A stretch of DNA of 20,949 bases from Amphibacillus indicireducens (GTDB taxonomy: Bacteria > Bacillota > Bacilli > Bacillales > Amphibacillaceae). The notes beneath the pieces are model-generated. The model searched no databases. It was not told the origin of the DNA and saw only the letters and a program-made list of their open reading frames with translations. The position numbers were made by a program, and so were the translations under genes. This document shows, piece by piece, positions 8,323 through 17,184 of the stretch (position 1 is the first letter of the stretch; every line of letters starts with the position of its first letter). Location of the stretch: positions 1 through 20,949 of the forward strand of contig NZ_BAABDL010000036.1 of the NCBI RefSeq assembly GCF_039539605.1. The letters are read 5' to 3'.

Positions 8323-8952
8323 TTGGATAAAGATAACAAAATGAAAAATCCTTTGCATTTAATAGTACGCCCATTTCAAGGTTTTTGGGAACTAAAATAT
8401 GAGTTGTATACAAAGCCAAATTTAATCATCTCTTTTATTATCTTGACAGCATTAATTATTACGAATATTTTAAGTAGCCAATATGCAGGTTTTGTTGTAA
8501 ATGTATATAATCCAGATGAAATGAACAGTATTATGGAAATTGCATATGTAATTGTACCATTGCTGTTTTGGTGTATTGCAAACTGGTCTTTAACAACCTT
8601 AATGGATGGGGAAGGAAAATTTGTCGAAATATTTATTGCGACATGTTTTGCTCTAACACCATTAGTTATTATCAATTTCCCATGGATTTGGATTAGTAAC
8701 TTTTTATCACACCAAGAGGCGATGTTCTATTATTTATCACAGAGTTTTGCGATTATCTGGTTTGTGTTTCTCATTTATGTAGGGACACTAACAGTACACC
8801 AGTATACACCCGCAAAAACAGTTGTAACGATTATTTTAATACTCGTTGCTATGGGCTTTCTCGCCTTCCTAAGCTTACTGTTCTTTAGCTTGATTCAACA
8901 AATTATCGCGTTTTTCACTACAATTTACCGAGAGATTGTCTTTAGGTACTAA
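8323..8952 (+). CDS. YIP1-family multi-span membrane protein
   Basis: This 209-residue protein has about five hydrophobic spans: roughly 34-57, 70-95, 103-127, 136-160 and 165-195. The segment with T-L-M-D-G-E-G-K-F followed by a span beginning E-I-F-I-A-T is the usual YIP1-domain signature in bacteria. The start is TTG directly after the preceding stop, with AAGAGGG about nine bases upstream; an ATG seven codons later lacks a ribosome site. Its stop lies just before the ribosome site of the next gene. Bacterial YIP1 proteins have no settled function. Its place between the propeller protein and the DUF5696-like lipoprotein suggests a membrane partner of those two. The family call is moderately sure, the role unknown. 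Confidence 0.7.
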   Translation: MDKDNKMKNPLHLIVRPFQGFWELKYELYTKPNLIISFIILTALIITNILSSQYAGFVVNVYNPDEMNSIMEIAYVIVPLLFWCIANWSLTTLMDGEGKFVEIFIATCFALTPLVIINFPWIWISNFLSHQEAMFYYLSQSFAIIWFVFLIYVGTLTVHQYTPAKTVVTIILILVAMGFLAFLSLLFFSLIQQIIAFFTTIYREIVFRY

Positions 8953-8969
8953 TGGGAGGAGAGTCAAAA

Positions 8970-11516
8970 ATGAGCAAAGTCATAATTACACGACTACTCG
9001 CATTATTTCTTGTGACGATCCTGATTTCGGGTTGTACGGATGTTGATACAACGGAAGATCATAATGAAGAGGACTTGTCTGACATCGAAGTGACTCAGGA
9101 AGAACCTCTACGTGCAGCCTTTGTTGATGACCGGTTAGAAGGAATGATCGGTATTGCAGAGAATGATAATCTACAGCTTTTTGTAGATGAGGAAACGGCG
9201 AGTATTGCAGTAGTTAATAAAGTTAATGATAGCATTTGGTACAGTAACCCACCTGATCGAGAGGAAGACCCGATCGCTGCTGGTGTTAACAGTGATATAT
9301 TATCATCCCAAGTGCAACTAAGTTTTTATAATAGTTTTGGCCAACGAAGTAATATGAACTCATACTCTGATGCGATTGCGTATGAGCAATTCAACATAGA
9401 GCCAATTGAGAATGGTTTAAAGGTTCAGTATCAGCTTGGTCGAAACGAAAGATCAGCATCTGATTTACCATTGATGCTAAGCCCAGAACGATTTGAAGAA
9501 TTATCTAGTCGTCTAGATAGCACGGGTCAACGGGCACTCATCATTGCTTATCGTGAAAACAAAGATACTGGTATTTATGATCGTAATGATGGCGCATTAA
9601 GTGGAATGCAATTAGAACGTGCATTCCAAGCATTTGAAGATGCTGGATATACTGAAGAAGATTTAGAGCAAGACATGGCTGAGTTGAACTTTACACAAGA
9701 GAGCGATGATGATCGTACCTTTATTGCGACAATTGAGTATCGTTTAGACGAAGACAGTTTATTAGCTACGGTTCCAGTCGAAGAAATCTTCTATGAGCCA
9801 GAGTTTCCGGTAGATAGAATTTCTTTCTTGCGGTTCTTTGGTGCAGGCAATACGGAAGAAGAAGGTTCACTCTTTGTGCCAGATGGTTCAGGCGCTTTGA
9901 TTCACTTTAATAATGGTCGTGTCAATGTCCCTTCATATCAACAAGCTGTATACGGACAAGATTTACCTTTACTTCAGAGAAGTGATGTTCGCACGGATGA
10001 GGTAGTTAGACTTCCTGTATTCGGGATTCTGAAAGAGGATAATGCGCTCTTAGGCATTATTGAAGAAGGTGCTGCTAGTGCGACAATAAGTGCGGATATT
10101 AGTGGACGCCTTAACAGTTATAACTTTGTTTACCCAACATTCACAGTTATTAATAAAGATGAAGTAACGCTTCAAGCAGAAGATCAAGAGCGTTCATTAC
10201 CGAGATTCCAGGAAGAGAAAATGAAATCAGATTTCTCTGTACGTTATGTTTTCTTAACTGGAGAAGAAGCAAACTATAGTGGAATGGCGAATTACTATCA
10301 AGATTACTTAGTCGAGTCAGGTTTACTAAGACGAAATCGCGAAACGATAGACAGTGAAAACATTCCATTTTACACACAACTTATTGGAAGTATCAATAAA
10401 CAACAACACTTTGCTGGTGTACCGTATCAAGCATTAGAGCCATTAACGACATTTGAAGAAGCGGAAGAAATTCTTGATCAATTAATGGCACACGATGTGG
10501 ATAACATTCGCGTTAACTATATTGGTTGGTTTAATAGAGGTGTTAATCACCGCATGCCAAACAAAGTTAAGGTTGATCGTGCAATCGGTGGAGCAAGAGG
10601 TCTTAATGATTTTATTGAGTATGCTGAAGAAAACAATATAAGTGTTTTCCCTGAAACAGCATTATTACAAGTTCATAATAGTTCAGGTTTTAAACCAAGA
10701 AAAAAGGCATCACGTACGTTAACAAATATCCCGACAGCCATTTATCCAATTGATCGGGCATTAAGAGAAAGAGATCGTATGTCGACACCTAGCCATACAT
10801 TATCACCACGTTATGTTGATGAAATAACGACTGATTTTCTTAAAGAGTTTGTTCCATTTGGTACAACTGGACTAACGCTTAGAGATTTAGCTGATGTTTT
10901 AAATAGTGACTTCCGAAGAAATGAACAAATCGACCGATTTGAATCGGAGGAAATATCTAGAAATGCAATTGAAAAAATGTATAATGAGGACCTTGAGTTA
11001 ATGGCTCATGGTGGAAATCTATATGCGTTACAATATTTAACTGATGTTATTAATGTTCCTGTTTCTAATTCAGGCTTTAAGATCCAAGATGAAGCTATCC
11101 CTTTCTATCAGATGGTATTGCGTGGATATGTGGATTATGCAACGACACCATTTAACTTATCAACATATTTAAATGATCAAGATTATATCTTAAATGCTTT
11201 AGAATATGGTTCAAACATTAACTTCCAATGGATTTATCAATCAAATGACCTATTAAAAGGCACGAGATTCGATCATTTATATTCTGTAAATTATGAGCGT
11301 TGGCTTGACCAAGCTGCTGAAATTTACCACGAAGTAAATGATTTCCTCAAACATGTTCAAGGGGAAACGATTGAAGCGCATGAAATTCTTGAAGAAGGTG
11401 TTTACCGTACGACATATGAAAATGGTGCTTATGTTATTGTAAATTACGGTCTTGAGTCAGTTAATGTAGATGGTTATACGATTGAACCTCAAAGTTATAT
11501 TACGGGTGGTGAATAA
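8970..11516 (+). CDS. DUF5696-like lipoprotein with glycosidase-like domain layout
   Basis: I prefer the ATG at 8970 (848 residues) over one at 8952, because GGGAGGA at 8954-8960 has correct spacing only for the former and the lipoprotein signal then starts at residue 1. The lipobox is ISGC with Cys22. After an acidic linker comes a long beta-rich region, about 60-455, with V-P-D-G-S-G-A. A central alpha/beta region of about 466-765 resembles a TIM barrel: I-G-W-F at about 518-521, an I-G-G-A-R-G loop near 539-544, F-P-E-T near 560-563, and an L-R-D segment near 637-639. A short C-terminal beta region has V-N-Y-G. This order, beta-sandwich then barrel then beta-sandwich, is that of several glycoside hydrolases. 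I recognise the family as DUF5696. Catalysis is inference; Glu562 and Asp639 are only candidates. Confidence 0.65.
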   Translation: MSKVIITRLLALFLVTILISGCTDVDTTEDHNEEDLSDIEVTQEEPLRAAFVDDRLEGMIGIAENDNLQLFVDEETASIAVVNKVNDSIWYSNPPDREEDPIAAGVNSDILSSQVQLSFYNSFGQRSNMNSYSDAIAYEQFNIEPIENGLKVQYQLGRNERSASDLPLMLSPERFEELSSRLDSTGQRALIIAYRENKDTGIYDRNDGALSGMQLERAFQAFEDAGYTEEDLEQDMAELNFTQESDDDRTFIATIEYRLDEDSLLATVPVEEIFYEPEFPVDRISFLRFFGAGNTEEEGSLFVPDGSGALIHFNNGRVNVPSYQQAVYGQDLPLLQRSDVRTDEVVRLPVFGILKEDNALLGIIEEGAASATISADISGRLNSYNFVYPTFTVINKDEVTLQAEDQERSLPRFQEEKMKSDFSVRYVFLTGEEANYSGMANYYQDYLVESGLLRRNRETIDSENIPFYTQLIGSINKQQHFAGVPYQALEPLTTFEEAEEILDQLMAHDVDNIRVNYIGWFNRGVNHRMPNKVKVDRAIGGARGLNDFIEYAEENNISVFPETALLQVHNSSGFKPRKKASRTLTNIPTAIYPIDRALRERDRMSTPSHTLSPRYVDEITTDFLKEFVPFGTTGLTLRDLADVLNSDFRRNEQIDRFESEEISRNAIEKMYNEDLELMAHGGNLYALQYLTDVINVPVSNSGFKIQDEAIPFYQMVLRGYVDYATTPFNLSTYLNDQDYILNALEYGSNINFQWIYQSNDLLKGTRFDHLYSVNYERWLDQAAEIYHEVNDFLKHVQGETIEAHEILEEGVYRTTYENGAYVIVNYGLESVNVDGYTIEPQSYITGGE

Positions 11517-11518
11517 GG

Positions 11519-12433
11519 ATGAAAGCCATAGATAAATTTAAAAGGTCAGTAAAATCATATGAAGGCCAAAAAGCACTTTGGGGTTTTATCTTTGTATTCC
11601 CTTGGTTGCTAGGATTTCTATTCTTTTTCCTAGCCCCATTGATAACTTCACTTCAATATAGTTTTAGTAAAGTAGATCCAACACCAGCAGGAATTCAAAC
11701 AACATTTGTTGGATTTTCAAACTATATGAATGCGGTTCTCGTTAACCCCAACTTTAACAGACAGTTAATCGAATCAATAATGGATATTGTCATTGATGTT
11801 CCGCTTATTCTTATTTTTAGTTTATTTGTAGCTGTAATTTTGAACCAAAACTTCTTTGGGAGATCAGTTGCACGTTCAATATTCTTCCTACCGGTTATCT
11901 TAGCTTCGGGTGTTATCGTCGGCTTAGAGGCTGAAAGTTTAGTTCAAGAAATTAATCAACAAAATGCAGCAATGGGCGGCGTTTCAAACGCATTACGAGC
12001 ATTTGAACTAGAAAGAATAATGATTGGAGCAGGGGTAAATGTCACTATTGTAGAATATCTGACAGGAGCCGTTGGTCGAATTTATGAGATTGTTAGTTTA
12101 TCTGGTGTTCAGATTCTAATTTTCTTGGCTGGGATCCAGACCATTTCGCCATCTGTCTATGAGGCAGCGAAAATGGAAGGTGCAACAGGGTATGAGGCAT
12201 TTTGGAAAATCACTTTACCAATGGTGAGTCCACTTATCCTAGTTAACTTAATCTATACTATTATTGACTCATTCTCGAGAAGTCCTGTCACAGATTTAAT
12301 CATGTCAACAGGCTTTGATAACTTTAATTTCGGTTTAAGTTCAGCCATGGCATGGATTTACTTTATATCTATTATGTTGATTTTAGGAATTAGCTCGTAT
12401 TTGATTTCGAAGAAGGTCTTCTATCAAGAGTAA
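11519..12433 (+). CDS. CUT1 sugar ABC permease (MalF/LplB type), pair 2
   Basis: This 304-residue permease subunit has a first span at about 22-46 and about six spans in all. The EAA loop at 215-234 reads EAAKMEGA, with Glu where most have Asp, and ends in LP. Compared with the pair 1 subunit it has a short cytoplasmic N-terminus and an extra polar stretch at about 137-190 that should lie outside. That suggests it meets a different binding protein. The start codon lies two bases after the preceding stop with only a weak AAGG before it, so translation probably depends on ribosomes arriving from the DUF5696-like gene. No ATPase is encoded nearby. Confidence 0.9.
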   Translation: MKAIDKFKRSVKSYEGQKALWGFIFVFPWLLGFLFFFLAPLITSLQYSFSKVDPTPAGIQTTFVGFSNYMNAVLVNPNFNRQLIESIMDIVIDVPLILIFSLFVAVILNQNFFGRSVARSIFFLPVILASGVIVGLEAESLVQEINQQNAAMGGVSNALRAFELERIMIGAGVNVTIVEYLTGAVGRIYEIVSLSGVQILIFLAGIQTISPSVYEAAKMEGATGYEAFWKITLPMVSPLILVNLIYTIIDSFSRSPVTDLIMSTGFDNFNFGLSSAMAWIYFISIMLILGISSYLISKKVFYQE

Positions 12434-12457
12434 GATTAAATCAATAGATAGAAACAG

Positions 12458-12498
12458 AGGTAGGTTAACTCTTAGTCCTCTAATAGCTTAATCTACCT
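12458..12498 (+). promoter_or_regulatory. Intergenic stem-loop inside permease pair 2
   Basis: Positions 12458-12467 and 12489-12498 form a 10-bp stem with one G-T pair and a 21-base loop, in the 100-base gap between the two permease genes. No T run follows, so full termination is unlikely. It is unusual to find such a gap between paired permeases, and the hairpin may tune message stability or the ratio of the two subunits. No convincing internal promoter is visible beside it. Confidence 0.45.
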
Positions 12499-12548
12499 TA
12501 AAAACAAATTGAGAATTAACCTAAATTCAATCAGAAAGGATGAGTCCA

Positions 12549-13505
12549 TTGAAATTCGAAAAATTATCTAGGATCATTACAATAGATAAAATAAAACGAT
12601 GGAGTTGGTCGATCGTTCGATTCGTATTAATGGCAGGATTATCATTCGTTATTCTTTATCCAATCTTACAAAAGGTATCAACTGCTTTTAAGCATCAACG
12701 AGACTTATACTCTCCAATCGTTATATGGATACCAGAAACATTCACTTTAGATAACTTTAGAAATGCAATGTCAATTATGAATTATGGTGACACATTACTA
12801 AATACATTTATATTGGCAGCAGTCACCACAATATTAACAACAGCATCATGTGCACTTGCAGGATATGCATTTGCAAGACTGCAATTTAAAGGAAGTAAAA
12901 TATTGTTTTTCGGTGTGATTTTAACGATTCTCGTCCCACCAACTACAATTTTAATTCCGATGTACATGAACTTAAGAGATTTTGGTATGGCAGGAATTAT
13001 TCCATTATTAACAGGGGATACTGTTAACCTATTGGATTCCTATTGGCCATTTATCTTGACATCAATAACAGCTAACTCATTGAAAGCCGGATTATATATC
13101 TTCATCTTTAATCAATTCTTTAGAGGTATTCCTAAAGCGATTGAGGAAGCAGCATATATTGATGGCGCTGGAGTTGGAAGAACGTTCTTTACGATCATGC
13201 TACCAAACGCTAAACCAGCAATTGTAACGGTTATGCTATTTTCATTTGTATGGCAATGGAATGATAGTTTCTATACAACAACATATTTAACATCTGCAAA
13301 CGTGATGTCTACACAACTATCATCCTTACCGCACAACTTAGCTATATTCTTGGAGAGTGGTGGCGCAGGAAGCTCCGACCCATTCTACTTAAGTATGGTA
13401 CAAGATACAGGTATTTTACTGGCTATGTTGCCACTGATTATCCTTTATCTCTTCGTTCAACGTCACTTCGTTGAGAGTGTTGAGAGAACAGGTATTGTTG
13501 GTTAA
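12549..13505 (+). CDS. CUT1 sugar ABC permease (MalG/LplC type), pair 2
   Basis: This is the second subunit of permease pair 2, with a span near 22-45 and about six in total. The EAA loop at about 200-219 reads EAAYIDGA and ends in LP. I prefer the TTG at 12549 (318 residues). The only ribosome site, AAAGGA at 12535-12540, overlaps the in-frame ATG at 12540 and cannot serve it, but stands eight bases from the TTG. Starting at 12540 would add three residues. It is the last gene of the large operon and a rho-independent terminator follows within 40 bases. The gap before it is much longer than the one base seen in pair 1. Confidence 0.88.
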   Translation: MKFEKLSRIITIDKIKRWSWSIVRFVLMAGLSFVILYPILQKVSTAFKHQRDLYSPIVIWIPETFTLDNFRNAMSIMNYGDTLLNTFILAAVTTILTTASCALAGYAFARLQFKGSKILFFGVILTILVPPTTILIPMYMNLRDFGMAGIIPLLTGDTVNLLDSYWPFILTSITANSLKAGLYIFIFNQFFRGIPKAIEEAAYIDGAGVGRTFFTIMLPNAKPAIVTVMLFSFVWQWNDSFYTTTYLTSANVMSTQLSSLPHNLAIFLESGGAGSSDPFYLSMVQDTGILLAMLPLIILYLFVQRHFVESVERTGIVG

Positions 13506-13541
13506 TACAACCAGTGCTTAATTTATAGTATATAGAAAAGT

Positions 13542-13608
13542 AACACTTCCATCTTTGCCATTTGCAACATGACATTTCAAATGGCGAAGAGAAGTGTTCT
13601 TTTCTTTT
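13542..13608 (+). terminator. Rho-independent terminator of the transport operon
   Basis: An outer stem (13542-13549 with 13591-13598) and an inner 12-bp stem with one G-T pair (13553-13564 with 13578-13589) make one long hairpin. It is followed directly by CTTTTCTTTT at 13599-13608. It lies 37 bases after the last permease gene and closes the nine-gene unit. Confidence 0.85.
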
Positions 13609-13619
13609 AACACTTTTTA

Positions 13620-13685
13620 TTTACATACCAAGTAGATAGCTATGGTAAAATAGAGGTTGAAGGAATAAGAGCCGAACATCTTATT
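13620..13685 (+). promoter_or_regulatory. Probable promoter and leader of the sensor operon
   Basis: An extended -10, TGGTAAAAT, lies at 13643-13651, just after the preceding terminator. The -35 is weak (TACATA or ACATAC at 17-18 bases), as is usual with an extended -10. Downstream, 13664-13670 and 13679-13685 form a 7-bp inverted repeat with an 8-base spacer, a possible operator or leader hairpin. A TTGACT at 13685-13690 has no good -10 at the right distance. The separate promoter means the sensing genes can be expressed without the transporter. Confidence 0.5.
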
Positions 13686-13738
13686 TGACTCTATTTATAG
13701 TTTAAATAGCATTCACTATACATAAGGAGGCGCGTGCC

Positions 13739-15406
13739 TTGAAAATTATAAAAAGCTATCGATATATTTTGTATCTACTTGTTGCAATTAGTTTTCTTTT
13801 TGTTGCGTGTCAAAATAACGAACCTACGGCTGACGAATATTCAGATACATATGACAATATCTATCTTCATCCTGGTCTACAGAGATATGATGAAGAAGTA
13901 GATGTTTCATTCGTTGGTGAAACGAGCGATAATTTACGAGAGCTAGAAAAGCAATTTGAAAATGAAACATTGAGAGATAATCGTTGGACTCGACTCTATC
14001 ACGACATATTAGGAATAAATATTAATTATGATTGGATCGCAGAAAGCGCATTTTATCATCAGCGTTTAGCCAACGACCTAGCATCAGGTCGCTTACCGGA
14101 CATCATTAGAGTTGACGCATTACAGATGAGACAGCTTGCCAATGCAGGTCTAATTCAAGAGCTATCCGGGGTCTATAATACGTATGCCACGCCATTTACT
14201 AAAGAAGTACTTAGCCAAGAAATGATTGATCCGATTGAAGCGGCGATGATTGATCAAAAATTGATGGGTATACCTGATGTAGATTCATCTCTAGACGCCA
14301 TGCAATATCTTTGGATTAGACAAGACTGGTTAGATAATTTAAACATAGAGCCCCCTGAAACAATGGCAGATGTTTTAGCCATATCAGAAGCATTCACACA
14401 TAACGATCCAGATCAAAATGGGGAAAACGATACATTTGGGTTAGCGGTGAGTGACTACTGGTGGAATAACGTGACAGGACTCGTTGGTTTTATGGCTGGG
14501 TTTGAAGCTTATCCGAATATTTGGTTGAAAGATGATGATGGAACGTTAGTTTATGGTGGTATTCAACCAGAGGTCAAAGAAGCATTGTCTGTTCTGCGTG
14601 AAATGTATATAGATGGACAGATCGATCCTGAATTTATGTTTAAAGATGGTGAAAAAGTTAAAGAACAAATTATTAACAATGAAATAGGTATGCTTTATGG
14701 TGAGCAGTGGGCATCATTCTTTGTTCAAGAGAGTTTGAAAAATGATCCCGATGCAGATTGGCAAGCGTATCCGATCATGTCTGCGACAGATCAACCACCC
14801 AAAATGCCAATTACGCACAAGGTATCTCACTTTTGGGTCGTACGAGCCGATTATGAGCATCCTGAAGTTATTATTAAGCTAATTAATTTACACCTTGAGA
14901 AAAATTGGGGTCAATCAGCGGAATATGATAGCTATTATAGTACACCCCATCCAGTTTGGCAGTTATCACCTGTTCGCCCATTTCCAACACTAAAAAACTT
15001 AGAAGCTTTCCGAGCAATTGAGCAAGCTAAACAGAACCATCAGTATGCTAATCTTGAAGGAGAAGCAAAAAGAATTTTTGAGTTAATAACATTGTATGAT
15101 GAAGAAGGCAATGAAGCCGGTTGGGGCTGGAAAAAAACATATGGCTCAGACGGTGCTTATTCTATTTTAGAATCGTTTATTGAAAATGATCAAATATTAT
15201 ATGATGAATTAGTTTGGCCACGAACAGAAACGATGGTTGAATTAAATAACATCTTAAGCAATCGCAAACTAAATATGTATCAAAACATTATTTTAGGCGA
15301 ACCGCTGAGTACATTCGAGCAATTTGTTGAAGAGTGGTACGATCTCGGTGGCCGTGAAATTACAAATGAAATTAATGAATTATACCTAGAGCATCAAGAT
15401 AATTAA
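13739..15406 (+). CDS. LplA/YtcQ-like lipoprotein solute-binding protein beside the sensor kinase
   Basis: This is a 555-residue extracellular binding protein of the longer LplA/YtcQ type. The lipobox is FVAC with Cys24. The N-terminal lobe carries the family pattern N-R-W-T-R-L-Y at 81-87 followed by I-N-Y-D-W-I. A calcium-loop-like segment lies at 223-231 (D-P-D-Q-N-G-E-N-D), at the same place relative to the fold as in the first binding protein. The start is TTG, fixed by AAGGAGG at 13724-13730. No permease gene accompanies it; instead the kinase and regulator genes follow. It could supply ligand to one of the two upstream permease pairs, or present ligand to the kinase sensor, as some binding proteins do. 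The choice cannot be made from sequence. Confidence 0.85.
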   Translation: MKIIKSYRYILYLLVAISFLFVACQNNEPTADEYSDTYDNIYLHPGLQRYDEEVDVSFVGETSDNLRELEKQFENETLRDNRWTRLYHDILGININYDWIAESAFYHQRLANDLASGRLPDIIRVDALQMRQLANAGLIQELSGVYNTYATPFTKEVLSQEMIDPIEAAMIDQKLMGIPDVDSSLDAMQYLWIRQDWLDNLNIEPPETMADVLAISEAFTHNDPDQNGENDTFGLAVSDYWWNNVTGLVGFMAGFEAYPNIWLKDDDGTLVYGGIQPEVKEALSVLREMYIDGQIDPEFMFKDGEKVKEQIINNEIGMLYGEQWASFFVQESLKNDPDADWQAYPIMSATDQPPKMPITHKVSHFWVVRADYEHPEVIIKLINLHLEKNWGQSAEYDSYYSTPHPVWQLSPVRPFPTLKNLEAFRAIEQAKQNHQYANLEGEAKRIFELITLYDEEGNEAGWGWKKTYGSDGAYSILESFIENDQILYDELVWPRTETMVELNNILSNRKLNMYQNIILGEPLSTFEQFVEEWYDLGGREITNEINELYLEHQDN

Positions 15407-15448
15407 GAAAATGATAGAGCATAAGAGAAAAGAATGGGGGAATGCAAC

Positions 15449-17182
15449 ATGAAGGGTGTATCACACCAGACATTTAGAAAACGACTGTTTTCACGGTTAC
15501 TTATTATGTATCATATTGTCATTCTTCCTATAATTATTTTAGGTTTATATCTGTATATTTGGAGCTACAATAATGCAAGTGACGAACTCTCTCGCCATAC
15601 TGAAAACCAACTAAATATGTACTTGGAGGGTTTAAATCGAGAGATCGCGTGGATGGAAAGCCAACAATATAATTTATTGCAGGACAATGAACTTCAATCG
15701 GTAGCAATAACCTGGGATGTAATGAGTAATGTGGATAGAAAAGAAAGCATGCACTATTTAGTAAATCGTCTACGAGCAATCCAAGGCACGAGTGCTTATA
15801 TTGAGAATATATCGATTCACATTCGTTCAATCGGTAAAACAATCTCATCAATTTATAGTGTACAAGACTTTGAGGATGCGTACTATGCATCGATTTATTC
15901 TGGATTTACCAATCCATCTTATTTTATTAATATACTGAATGAATCACTGACATTAACTGTTGGAAATATGAGTCAAGATATTGATGGCGTACCCTTCTAT
16001 CTCGTTGAAATTGAATTAGATAAATCAAAACTACAACAATCATTAGATTCAATTAACTTATATGAAAACAATGGCTTATTTCTAATCGGCAGTAATCAGG
16101 AACTCTTGTGGAAGTCTTCTGATGCGTCCACTGATATATTATTTGAGTATTTAGATCAAGTGCCATTTGAAGAAGATACACAAGTCTTAAAGATTAATGA
16201 TGATCATTATCAATTTAATCAAGCTAGCCTTAATGAACGCAATTTGACCGTGATTAGTTATATTCCTGAGGATGTCGTAAAACGTCCCTTAGGTATATTT
16301 AAACATTGGGTATGGATCTTTGGTGTTTTTGTAGTCATTGCCATTGTGGGTTATGCATATTACACATATAGGCTTGTCCATCAACCACTACTAACTTTAG
16401 TTAATGCATTTAGAAAAGTTGAAAAAGGTAATTTAGATCAGCAAATTGAACAAGATAGCAGCGGTGAATTCGGATATATTTATGATCGATTTAATAAAAT
16501 GATTACTCGCCTGCAAAATTTAATTGATCGTAACTATAAACAAACACTAATGGTTCAGAAAGCAGAATTAAAGCAATTACAATCACAAATAAACCCACAC
16601 TTTTTATATAACAGCTTTTTCATATTAAATTCACTTGCTCAAACGGAGGATATTGAGCGGATAGAACAATTCACGCTCATGCTTGGTGAATACTTTAAAT
16701 TTATAACCCGCAATGAAGAAAATACAGTTGATTTGAAGAGCGAAGTAAAACATGCTCGAATGTATACGGAAATTCAAAATATGCGCTTTTCAAGGCGAAT
16801 TAAAGTAGACTTCGGTGAGTTACCTCAAGAGTTAGAAAAAATTAAAGTGCCAAAGCTAATTATTCAACCGATTATAGAAAATGCCTATAAGTATAGTTTA
16901 GAGAATAAAGCAGAAGCTGGATTATTAAGGGTTAGCTTTTTGAAAATGAACAGCGAGGTTCATATAATTGTTGAAGATAATGGCGGATTAATTAATGAAC
17001 TAGAAATAGACAGTCTAAACGAACGATTAAGAGATACAGAGACTAAACAAGAGCTAACGGGCTTAGTGAATATTCACCGGCGGATTGTATTAACTTATGG
17101 TGAGGGAAGTGGCATTTACTTGTCAAAAAGCGAACTAGATGGTTTGAAAGTAGACGTTCGACTCGTAATTAAGGAGGACTAA
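15449..17182 (+). CDS. YesM-type sensor histidine kinase
   Basis: This is a membrane sensor kinase that would phosphorylate the regulator encoded two bases downstream. I prefer the ATG at 15449 (577 residues), because GGGGG at 15436-15440 is correctly spaced for it and would overlap the ATG at 15434. Span 1 lies at about 17-38, an extracellular sensor of about 245 residues follows, span 2 is at about 286-307, then a HAMP linker. The His_kinase domain has the conserved Q-I-N-P-H-F-L-Y-N with phosphorylated His384. The ATPase domain has an N box, I-I-E-N-A near 475-479, and the D-N-G-G motif near 510-513. All key residues are present. This family usually pairs with YesN-type AraC regulators and controls neighbouring carbohydrate transport genes. 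Confidence 0.93.
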   Translation: MKGVSHQTFRKRLFSRLLIMYHIVILPIIILGLYLYIWSYNNASDELSRHTENQLNMYLEGLNREIAWMESQQYNLLQDNELQSVAITWDVMSNVDRKESMHYLVNRLRAIQGTSAYIENISIHIRSIGKTISSIYSVQDFEDAYYASIYSGFTNPSYFINILNESLTLTVGNMSQDIDGVPFYLVEIELDKSKLQQSLDSINLYENNGLFLIGSNQELLWKSSDASTDILFEYLDQVPFEEDTQVLKINDDHYQFNQASLNERNLTVISYIPEDVVKRPLGIFKHWVWIFGVFVVIAIVGYAYYTYRLVHQPLLTLVNAFRKVEKGNLDQQIEQDSSGEFGYIYDRFNKMITRLQNLIDRNYKQTLMVQKAELKQLQSQINPHFLYNSFFILNSLAQTEDIERIEQFTLMLGEYFKFITRNEENTVDLKSEVKHARMYTEIQNMRFSRRIKVDFGELPQELEKIKVPKLIIQPIIENAYKYSLENKAEAGLLRVSFLKMNSEVHIIVEDNGGLINELEIDSLNERLRDTETKQELTGLVNIHRRIVLTYGEGSGIYLSKSELDGLKVDVRLVIKED

Positions 17183-17184
17183 CA

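Noticed and set aside
8952..8969. Upstream ATG at 8952 as start of the DUF5696-like gene
   Set aside because: It would place the ribosome site inside the coding region and add six residues ahead of a normal lipoprotein signal. The ATG at 8970 is correctly spaced.
13685..13712. TTGACT-based promoter close to the LplA-like gene
   Set aside because: The best -10 at 16 bases is TAGCAT, which is poor, and RNA would start almost on the ribosome site. The extended -10 at 13643-13651 is better.
15434..15448. Upstream ATG at 15434 as start of the kinase gene
   Set aside because: The GGGGG that should act as ribosome site overlaps this codon. The ATG at 15449 has proper spacing.
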